A stretch of DNA of 64,000 bases from Gordonia sputi NBRC 100414. GTDB lineage: Bacteria > Actinomycetota > Actinomycetes > Mycobacteriales > Mycobacteriaceae. The notes beneath the pieces were generated by a model that was not told where the DNA came from, searched no databases, and worked only from the letters and a program-made list of their open reading frames with translations. This document shows, one piece after another, positions 56,601-64,000 of the stretch. How positions within the stretch are numbered: position 1 is the stretch's first letter; every line of letters starts with the position of its first letter. Where the stretch lies: contig NZ_BAFC01000034.1 in NCBI RefSeq assembly GCF_000248055.1, positions 1-64,000 of the forward strand, written 5' to 3'. The position numbers and the translations under genes are program-made.

Positions 56601-57151
56601 ACGTCTTGCTCCGAACCGGTGATCAGACGGGGCGGCGGATTGCCGTGCGCGCTCGCCTGCAACCGCAGGATGGCGAACGCGTACGAGTGGATCGTGCGGA
56701 CGAGCGGTTCGCGCAACGCGCCGCCTGCCCCCGTTCCGAAGCCACCCGACTCAGCCAGCACCCTGCGGGTGATCCGTTCGCGCAGTGCGACCGCCGCACG
56801 CCTGCTCGACGCGAGCACCAGGATCGACTCGGGGTCCGTATCGGCAGACAGCAACCGCGCGACAGCGGCGTCGACGACGAGCGACGTCTTGCCGGTTCCC
56901 GGCCCGCCGTGCACCCGCCACGGTTGCCAGCCGGAGCCGTCGCCAGAGGCCGGTGCCGCGCCGTCGATCACAGCCTGCACCTGCGCCGGCCAGACCCTCG
57001 GCCGCCCGGCGCCCTGCGCGCCATCGGAATCAGTGGTCGACGCGACGAGATGGGTGCGCAGCGCAGTGCCGCCCCCCTGCCCCTCACGGGGGTGTCGTGT
57101 ACGGGGTGCGTTTGTCCGGGACTGTCTCGGCCCCCCTTGTCGTCGAGCCAC
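53657..57151 (-). CDS. adnA: DNA end-resection helicase-nuclease AdnA
   Basis: A 1164-residue partner of AdnB. The motor has Walker A GGPGTGKT (82-89), DDAQHLDPQ as the DEXX region and GFRGA; a RecB-type nuclease (VDVKTAKT, QLAAYQVAL) ends the protein. C1143, C1146 and C1152 with an earlier Cys (SLSRCSLRW) fit the iron-sulfur cluster of this nuclease class. GTG 57151 is the given start; the first about 40 residues are low in conservation. It is the first gene of the adnA-adnB-channel-nudC run. Confidence 0.94.
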   Translation of the reverse strand: MARRQGGPRQSRTNAPRTRHPREGQGGGTALRTHLVASTTDSDGAQGAGRPRVWPAQVQAVIDGAAPASGDGSGWQPWRVHGGPGTGKTSLVVDAAVARLLSADTDPESILVLASSRRAAVALRERITRRVLAESGGFGTGAGGALREPLVRTIHSYAFAILRLQASAHGNPPPRLITGSEQDVVLRELLAGDIEDGAGYWPKLLRPALGTDGFAQALRDLMMRAAERGVGPEELASLGRTHRRPEWVAAARAYAQYEQNMLLRGAVGLATPGASAPAVDAAELVGSALSAFATDPELLAGQRNRIRHLIVDDAQHLDPQAAELVRLVGTGTESTIIAADTDQSIFGFRGASPRFADGLADPGSERDVVLSEDFRSHPDIGEVGRALASRLPGARPHSYPRASATADDDAGAAVRVFSSAAKEATAVADLLRRAHLFEGVPWSDMAVIVRSVHLALPALRRAFRSAGVPLTTPTSDLPIHRQRSVAALMTVLCAVAARSDAAEVAPSPDETFSIDDTVALLTGPIGAADPGAMRRLRRGVRRCDEKAERDASSAGDVAGEAAAQRDSLTSLREALLDDEVAQRYLRALSDAEAAPLRRALDVIAAAQRAHGARRGVEETLWAAWQASGLERRWVGSAIRGGPAGEQADRDLDAMMAMFEAAGDFADTLPSAGPAAFVHYLSQLQIPRDSRTASAAADSVTVLSAHAAAGREWEVVAVAGVLDGLWPSLRSRGSVLATAELVDLLDGVAPDGIDVVTRGAGALADERRLLLVACTRARRRLLVTAVEDGSGDASPSRFVAEIAAALGGESDTDADAPQVMEGVALDPGVDRVLSLPSLVATLRSVVIAGAQEPELDERTRAAAELLATLADSDIPGAHPRDWFGLAEVSTDAPLWRPDDGPITLSPSNIESLSRCSLRWLLERNGGRDGDATPAIAGSLVHTLVQAVAGNIDPAEVTGALRDIWERVDTGAAWYSAHELERAEEMLTNFRDWLRISRDELRERGVESAIDATVPGVDDDPPVRLRGRVDRLEADSSGRPVVVDVKTAKTAVSRADAEEHAQLAAYQVALAHGGAAQFPPDTDGTLEPGGGRLVFVSANNTSTGAAERVQPPLTPELLDEWIGVVRSAAKASVGPVFDATPNPGCAHCALHTSCPAQLRGKAVIDD

Positions 57152-57262
57152 GAGTCCATCGAATCACGCGCCTACGACACCCGTTCTCACGAGTTCCCCA
57201 CCCCGGCGAGCAGTCGGGGTGGCGCGCACTGAAACGGATACGACGCGGGGCATGATGAGTTC

Positions 57263-58063
57263 ATGGCTCCGCTGCACACCTACGTCTTCGGTCCTCCTGA
57301 TGGCCAGGCGGTCGTCGCTCTGCACGGTCTCACCGGCCACGGTCGACGATGGGAACACTTCGCGTCGAGCAGCATTCCCGAGCTCCGCGTGATCGCACCC
57401 GATCTCCTCGGGCACGGCAGGTCGCCGTGGCGGCCACCGTGGGGCCTCGACGACCATGTCGACGCCGTCGCCACGGCTGTCGAGACACAGCTCGGCGCCG
57501 ACGAACCGTTCGTGCTGGTCGGTCACTCGTTCGGTGGTGCCATCGCCGTACGCCTGGCAGCCCGGATGCCCGACCAGGTCCGTCGGCTCATCCTTCTCGA
57601 CCCCGCACAGGGCCTCGACCCGGTGTTCGCGCTCGAAGTCTCGACCGACAGCCTCGACAACTGGGACTACGCCAACGCCGACGCCGCACGTGCCGCAAAG
57701 CTGTCCGAGGGATGGGCAGACGTTCCGACCGACGACCTCGATCGCGAACTAGACGAGCATCTCGTCGACCTTCCACACGGCCGGGTCGGGTGGCGGATCA
57801 GCGAGCCCGCCGCGGCGACAGCGTGGAGCGAGATGGCCCGACCGTTCGTCCTGCCACCGCGAGGCGTCGGGACCGACGTCGTCGTCGCCGACCGCGTCGA
57901 TCCTCCGTTCGTCGGTCGAGCATTCCTCGACGCCTGCGCGGCGGAACGCCCGGACGTCACCGTCCACCACGCCGACTGCGCACACATGGTGCCGTTCCTC
58001 GAACCCGACCTGTGCGCGACACTCATTCGTGAAGGCGCAGGCCTGCTCCCCGAAGGCAAGTGA
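57263..58063 (+). CDS. Alpha/beta hydrolase
   Basis: A 266-residue hydrolase with the nucleophile elbow GHSFGG, the oxyanion-hole HGLTGHGR and the late ADCAHMVPF histidine, a classic Ser-Asp-His triad. Substrate unknown. It starts at ATG 57263, 111 bp from adnA (divergent), and is followed by an alkyltransferase-like gene 7 bp away. Confidence 0.85.
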   Translation: MAPLHTYVFGPPDGQAVVALHGLTGHGRRWEHFASSSIPELRVIAPDLLGHGRSPWRPPWGLDDHVDAVATAVETQLGADEPFVLVGHSFGGAIAVRLAARMPDQVRRLILLDPAQGLDPVFALEVSTDSLDNWDYANADAARAAKLSEGWADVPTDDLDRELDEHLVDLPHGRVGWRISEPAAATAWSEMARPFVLPPRGVGTDVVVADRVDPPFVGRAFLDACAAERPDVTVHHADCAHMVPFLEPDLCATLIREGAGLLPEGK

Positions 58064-58070
58064 GGAGCCG

Positions 58071-58376
58071 TTGGCCAAGATCAGCGAGGCCGACGTCGAA
58101 GCGGTGCGCGAGCTCGTCGCGGCAATCCCGGTAGGCCAGGTGAGCACCTACGGCGACCTCGCGGCCGCAGCGGGACTCTCGTCGCCGCGCATCGTCGGCT
58201 GGATCATGCGCACCGACACCGCCGACCTGCCGTGGCATCGGGTTGTTCCGGCGTCGGGGCGCCCCGCCGCACACCTGGCGACGCGTCAACTGGAACGACT
58301 GCGCACCGAGGGCGTACCCATCCGCGACGACCGCGTCGCGCTGCGCGACTGCCGCTGGGAGATCCCGACGCCGTGA
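58071..58376 (+). CDS. Alkyltransferase-like (ATL) DNA-repair protein
   Basis: A 101-residue relative of O6-methylguanine-DNA methyltransferase. The motif PWHRVV replaces PCHRV, so the alkyl-accepting Cys is absent, as in ATL proteins that flag alkylated guanine for excision repair. TTG 58071 with GAGGAG close upstream is the proposed start; ATG 58029 would overlap the hydrolase. Confidence 0.85.
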   Translation: MAKISEADVEAVRELVAAIPVGQVSTYGDLAAAAGLSSPRIVGWIMRTDTADLPWHRVVPASGRPAAHLATRQLERLRTEGVPIRDDRVALRDCRWEIPTP

Positions 58377-58401
58377 CGTGGCGCTGCGGCCGAGAACGCC
58401 G

Positions 58402-59256
58402 CTAGAGCATCATCCGCACGATGTCGACGACCCGCGCGAGTCCCGGCAGCGCGCCGGCAGTCGAGCGCGGGTGCAGGGCGTGGACCGCGAGCCGGAACAT
58501 GGTGGCGCGCAACATCATCTGCGCCCATTCGGGTTGGTCGGACCACCGCTGCACCAGATCGTCGTCGGCTCCACCCCACGCGAGCGAATCGACGACGACG
58601 ACCGCCGATGCCCACGGAGCAGGACGCCAGTAGGGCACGATGTCGGTGATCCCGGGCGCGGCCGCACCTGCGAAAAGGACTGTGCCGAACAGGTCGCCGT
58701 GCACCACCTGCGACGGCACGTCGACAGGCTTGCGTAGCGTCCCGAGAGTCTTGAGCATGTCGACGCTGCGCATGCCGTCGTCGGACCTCGGTTCGCTCAT
58801 TCCGGCGGCGCGCGCCGAACGCAACGGCACGTCCTCCCAGGCGGCGCGGTCGGCCGCGGCGAACACGTCGACGTCGGTGTGCGGCGGCGCGGGCTGCTGC
58901 AACAGAAAGCGTGGACGTTCGAGGTCGGCGAGTACCTCGTGCAGACGGTCACCTACGGCGAGCACCTCGTCGTGTCGGGGTTCAGGAGATCCGGCGATGT
59001 AGGTGTCCGCACGCCACCCCGACACGACGTACCGCCCGTCGGTCGCGCGGAACGGCCGCGCAATCCGCAGACCCTCGACGTAGAGGTTCTCGCGCACAGA
59101 CGCCGACCAGGCTGCCCGCGCGTGGTCGGGCACGAGGGACAGCACCACCTCGCCGACCCGCCAGCCGCCCACCCAGGTGTCGCCCATGGCGATGGGCGGG
59201 TGAGAGGTGAGCCCGAACGTGTTGAGCACGTGATCGGGCGGTTGCGGATTCTGCAC
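58402..59256 (-). CDS. TIGR02569 / aminoglycoside-phosphotransferase-like protein
   Basis: A 284-residue protein with kinase-like marks: VVHGDLFGTVLF resembles the APH catalytic HGDL, and ITDIVPYW could be the metal-binding Asp. It matches the actinobacterial TIGR02569 family by its opening (VLNTFGL, MGDTWVGGWRVG) and place next to moeZ. GTG 59256 is preferred over TTG 59280. Substrate unknown. Confidence 0.8.
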   Translation of the reverse strand: MQNPQPPDHVLNTFGLTSHPPIAMGDTWVGGWRVGEVVLSLVPDHARAAWSASVRENLYVEGLRIARPFRATDGRYVVSGWRADTYIAGSPEPRHDEVLAVGDRLHEVLADLERPRFLLQQPAPPHTDVDVFAAADRAAWEDVPLRSARAAGMSEPRSDDGMRSVDMLKTLGTLRKPVDVPSQVVHGDLFGTVLFAGAAAPGITDIVPYWRPAPWASAVVVVDSLAWGGADDDLVQRWSDQPEWAQMMLRATMFRLAVHALHPRSTAGALPGLARVVDIVRMML

Positions 59257-59334
59257 GTCTGCAGAGATTACCGAGCGCAACGTCGTATGTGCTGCAGCGA
59301 CGCGTGGCGCGCCGGGACTTGCGACGAACGACGC

Positions 59335-60507
59335 TCAGTAGACCGGCAGCTCCTTGTCGACCTGGTTGGCCCACGCGGTGACCCCACCCTGCAGATGGGT
59401 GGCGTCGGAGAAACCCGCCCGCTTCAACGCGGCGAGCGCCTCGGCCGACCGGATACCGGTCTTGCAGTACAGCACCGTCGGACGGTCCTGCGGGATCTGT
59501 GCGAGCGCCGTACCGGAGAGGATGTCGCCCTTCGGGACCAGCGTGGCACCGTCGATGTGCACGATGTCCCATTCGACGGGCTCGCGGACGTCGATCAGCG
59601 CCAGCTTCTCGCCGGAATCGAGACGCTCCTTGAGCTCACGCGGAGTGAGCGTCGACCCGTCGGCCGCCTGCGCGGCCTCGTCGGACACCACACCGCAGAA
59701 CTCCTCGTAGTCGATGAGTCCCGAGATGCGTTCGCCCTCAGGGTCTTTGCGGATCTTGATGGTGCGATAGGTCATGTCCAATGCGTCGTAGACCATCAGA
59801 CGGCCGAGCAAAGGCTCGCCGATACCGCAGATGAGTTTGATGGCCTCGGTACCCATGATCGAGCCGATCGACGCGCACAGAATGCCGAGAACGCCGCCCT
59901 CCGCGCAGGAGGGAACCATCCCGGGCGGCGGCGCCTGCGGATAGAGGTCGCGATAGTTGATGCCGCGTCCGTCGGGTGCGTCCTCCCAGAACACCGACGC
60001 CTGGCCCTCGAACCGATAGATCGATCCCCACACGTACGGCTTGTGCGCGAGCACCGCGGCGTCGTTGACCAGGTAGCGGGTCGCGAAGTTGTCGGTGCCG
60101 TCGATGATGAGGTCGTACTGCGAGAACAGCTCGATCGCACCCTCGGGCTCGAGGCGTTCGTCGTGGATGTTGACGGTGACGTAGGGGTTGATCTCCTGGA
60201 TCGAGTCACGGGCGCTCTCGGCTTTCGGCCGACCGATGTCGGACTGCCCATGGATGACCTGTCGCTGCAGGTTCGACTCGTCGACGACGTCGAATTCGAC
60301 GATGCCGATGGTTCCCACACCCGCTGCCGCCAGGTAGAGCAACGTCGGCGAACCGAGACCCCCGGCGCCGATCACGAGCACCCTGGCGTTCTTCAACCGT
60401 TTCTGACCGTCCATCCCGACGTCGGGAATGATCAGGTGCCTGCTGTAGCGGGCTACTTCGTCATTGGAGAGTTCTGCCGCTGGTGCGAGAAGCGGTGGCA
60501 GGGACAC
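59335..60507 (-). CDS. moeZ: Adenylyltransferase/sulfurtransferase MoeZ
   Basis: A 390-residue fusion of a ThiF/E1-like domain and a rhodanese domain. The nucleotide loop is G47-AGGLG52, and SNLQRQVI and DGTDNFATRYLVND are E1 motifs. The rhodanese cysteine is C348 in LYCKTGIRS. Known MoeZ activates sulfur-carrier proteins for molybdopterin, cysteine and thiamine-type pathways. GGAGG lies about 8 bp before GTG 60507, which decides the start. Confidence 0.95.
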   Translation of the reverse strand: MSLPPLLAPAAELSNDEVARYSRHLIIPDVGMDGQKRLKNARVLVIGAGGLGSPTLLYLAAAGVGTIGIVEFDVVDESNLQRQVIHGQSDIGRPKAESARDSIQEINPYVTVNIHDERLEPEGAIELFSQYDLIIDGTDNFATRYLVNDAAVLAHKPYVWGSIYRFEGQASVFWEDAPDGRGINYRDLYPQAPPPGMVPSCAEGGVLGILCASIGSIMGTEAIKLICGIGEPLLGRLMVYDALDMTYRTIKIRKDPEGERISGLIDYEEFCGVVSDEAAQAADGSTLTPRELKERLDSGEKLALIDVREPVEWDIVHIDGATLVPKGDILSGTALAQIPQDRPTVLYCKTGIRSAEALAALKRAGFSDATHLQGGVTAWANQVDKELPVY

Positions 60508-60624
60508 GTGGACGCCTCCGTCTAAGAAAAACCGTCTGAAAAGGAAAACCAACTCACCCAGACAACGACTCGCCTCACACGGGCATTCCCGACGGCTCGA
60601 CGGGACAGCACGACGAGGAGTGGC

Positions 60625-62601
<1,977 letters not shown>

Positions 62602-62614
62602 CGCGAAATGCCGA

Positions 62615-62652
62615 CCGGCCCCCCTCCGGTCGATAGGACCGTCGGGGGCCGG
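62615..62652. terminator. Bidirectional terminator between fasR and DUF3107 gene
   Basis: Outer arms CCGGCCCCC (62615-62623) and GGGGGCCGG (62644-62652) with an inner CGGTC/GGACCG stem; GCTTTCT follows on the plus strand. It separates convergent genes. Confidence 0.8.
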
Positions 62653-62671
62653 GACTGGCTTTCTCGAGCGA

Positions 62672-62902
62672 TCAGCTCCCGAATCCGACGCGCCGCGTCT
62701 CCGAGCTGCCGACCTCGACGTAGGCGATCTTGGTGACCGGGATCAGGAACCGTGAACCCTTGTCGTCGGTCAGCGACAGCAACGACTCCTTGCCCGAGAG
62801 GGCGGACTCCACAGCGGCCAATGCCTTGTCGCCGCTGAGCGTCGACTGGATGGACAGTTCTCGCGGGCTGTCTGTGATGCCGATCTTCACTTCGACGGAC
62901 AT
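62672..62902 (-). CDS. DUF3107 small protein
   Basis: A 76-residue protein (VEVKIGITDSPRELSIQ, then IPVTKIAYVEVG) matching DUF3107, conserved beside fasR in mycolata. No known role. ATG 62902 is the likely start; the longer frame to 63046 only translates the palindrome array upstream. It converges on fasR. Confidence 0.87.
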   Translation of the reverse strand: MSVEVKIGITDSPRELSIQSTLSGDKALAAVESALSGKESLLSLTDDKGSRFLIPVTKIAYVEVGSSETRRVGFGS

Positions 62903-62950
62903 GGCCACCCTTCCGTTGGCGATGTCGCGCGGAACTCGCGCGACCGATGC

Positions 62951-63015
62951 AATGCCTTCGGCACAGCGCTGATGCAATGCCTTCGGCACAGTAGTAATTA
63001 AATGCCTTCGGCACA
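62951..63015. repeat. Three 25-bp-spaced palindromic iterons upstream of DUF3107
   Basis: AATGCCTTCGGCACA is present exactly at 62951-62965, 62976-62990 and 63001-63015, each 25 bp apart, and each holds the inverted repeat TGCC-TTC-GGCA. The 10-bp spacers differ in sequence. They lie about 50-115 bp upstream of the DUF3107 start and downstream of the ferritin-like gene region. They look like operator sites or a small repeat element. Confidence 0.85.
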
Positions 63016-63096
63016 AGGCTAGTGCAGGGTCACGCCACACGGACACCCGCTCCGCTGACAGCGAACGAACCCGAACAACCGGCGGATCGGAGTGTT

Positions 63097-63816
63097 TCAG
63101 CCGAGCCCGAGGTCGGCCATGCGTGCGCTGTGTCGGTCGGCGACGACGTCGAAGAATCCCGCCATGCCCTGCAACGACGCCGCGCCCGCGAAGAGCAGGT
63201 CGGTGACCTCCTCCTCAGCCGCGAGCACCCACTGCGCGTGTGTGATGGCCTCGCCGAGCAGGCGGCGTCCCCACAGCGTCAGCGGCGACCGCAGAGCCGG
63301 GTTCGCGTCGATGGCTTTGCGCACCTCGTCGCGGGCGAATGCCGAACTGCCCGTCGCCGACATCACCTCGGCGACCACCGCGCGAGGTCCCGCGGGCAGA
63401 GCACCGGAGACCTCCGCGTAGAAGTCGGCTGCCAGGCCGTCGGCGATGTATGCCTTCACCAGCGCCTCGTACCAGGTCTTGGGATTGGTGACGCGGTGGT
63501 ACTCGTCGAACACCCCGCTGTAGCGCACCACGGCCTCGGCCGGGTCGATGCCGTATCGGCTCACCTGTTCGGACAGGTTCTCGAAGTGCGCGATCTCCGA
63601 AGCAACCATGCGCGCGATGTTGATACGCCCCTGCACGTCGGGCGCCATCGCCGACTCGTCGATCAGCCGGTGGAATGCGGCGAACTCGCCCGCGAGGAGA
63701 ACCGAGTAGAGCTTGCCGATCGCCGGATCCTCCTGATCGACCGACGTGGCGGAGGCCGGCTCGGAAGACGAGGACGACCCAGAAGATGACTCAGCAGAAG
63801 GCGCGGCAGACGACAT
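63097..63816 (-). CDS. Ferritin-like-domain protein
   Basis: A 239-residue protein. A Ser-rich leader of about 30 residues is followed by a helical ferritin-like domain with SEIAHFENL and EYHRVT, and FARDEVRKAID further on, giving plausible carboxylate and His metal ligands. The family (Rv3210c-like) is conserved in mycobacteria with no clear job; it may bind iron or hydroxylate a substrate, as in MiaE-like proteins. ATG 63816 is chosen; the frame to 63921 extends only into the promoter region. Confidence 0.8.
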   Translation of the reverse strand: MSSAAPSAESSSGSSSSSEPASATSVDQEDPAIGKLYSVLLAGEFAAFHRLIDESAMAPDVQGRINIARMVASEIAHFENLSEQVSRYGIDPAEAVVRYSGVFDEYHRVTNPKTWYEALVKAYIADGLAADFYAEVSGALPAGPRAVVAEVMSATGSSAFARDEVRKAIDANPALRSPLTLWGRRLLGEAITHAQWVLAAEEEVTDLLFAGAASLQGMAGFFDVVADRHSARMADLGLG

Positions 63817-64000
63817 GAGGCGATGGTAGGTCGGCTGCGATCGCTTCACCAAGTACACTTGACAACGGTGCACTGACGCGACCGTGACATCTTGGTACGC
63901 CGAGGACTCCCATGGACACACTGAATGGGATCATCCGGGCGGGATCGAGATCGTCGCCGCGACACCGCGCGACCTGTAGGCAACGATCCACACCGACCGC

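Noticed and set aside
62941-63020. Plasmid-type replication iterons
   Set aside because: No replication protein or AT-rich melt region; the context is chromosomal core genes.
63913-64000. Possible start of a plus-strand gene at the right edge (MDTLNGIIRAG)
   Set aside because: Too short and without a recognisable motif; the next mycobacterial gene (rhlE-like) is expected here but cannot be supported from this fragment.

Overview
The window is high-GC actinobacterial DNA with frequent GTG starts, ATGA/GTGA stop-start overlaps and many long antisense shadow frames. The gene set points to a mycolic-acid-containing member of the Mycobacteriales (Corynebacteriales): an antigen-85-like secreted esterase, an Mce protein, Lsr2, WhiB7, a FasR-type TetR regulator, the AdnA/AdnB helicase-nuclease pair, mycoredoxin-1, MoeZ and FadE23/FadE24 homologues. 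From recalled gene order, blocks match the Mycobacterium tuberculosis smpB-ftsX-ftsE-prfB region, the hisN-fadE24-fadE23 region and the Rv3193c-Rv3210c region. Gordonia or a close relative is my best guess; genus is inference.

Layout. 1-4.4 kb: DsbA-like protein, phosphoglucomutase, alpha/beta hydrolase and TetR regulator, then the tmRNA gene ssrA on the minus strand. 4.4-12.4 kb (minus): esterase, GH27 alpha-galactosidase, smpB, ftsX, ftsE, a low-complexity membrane protein, an MscS channel, prfB and a small membrane protein. 12.5-21.4 kb: HisN-like phosphatase, VOC protein, metallo-beta-lactamase-fold protein, DUF2752, an acyl-CoA dehydrogenase pair behind a paired palindromic operator, two crcB fluoride-channel genes, a propionyl-CoA synthetase-like ligase, DUF2630 and lsr2. 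21.7-29.8 kb (plus): GNAT, a cystathionine beta-synthase-like enzyme with an apparent N-terminal frameshift, and a tightly overlapping ABC transporter-CopC/CopD-YcnI run. 30-44 kb: two DUF222/HNH paralogues flank initiator tRNA-Met, an Mce protein, UPF0182, PPA1309-like, a Lon-like PDZ protease, DUF2342, a ThiF/cyclodehydratase-like protein and an ABC1 kinase. 44-57 kb (mostly minus): whiB7 with a long attenuated leader, uvrD2, mycoredoxin, nudC, a K+ channel and adnB/adnA. 57-64 kb: hydrolase, alkyltransferase-like protein, TIGR02569 protein, moeZ, a DUF3152 zincin, fasR, DUF3107 and a ferritin-like protein.

Themes. Ribosome rescue (ssrA, smpB, prfB) sits with division genes (ftsE, ftsX). 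The right half joins DNA-end resection (AdnAB, UvrD2), redox and NAD metabolism (Mrx1, NudC) and antibiotic-stress control (WhiB7). The copper-domain genes share an operon-like run with an importer of the NitT/TauT/sulfonate class. I see no prophage, CRISPR array or insertion sequence. The most noteworthy sequence-level items are the whiB7 leader (promoter, leader ORF, attenuator), three 25-bp-spaced palindromes upstream of DUF3107, the two N-terminally broken reading frames (cbs and one crcB), and the ABC-CopCD-YcnI operon.
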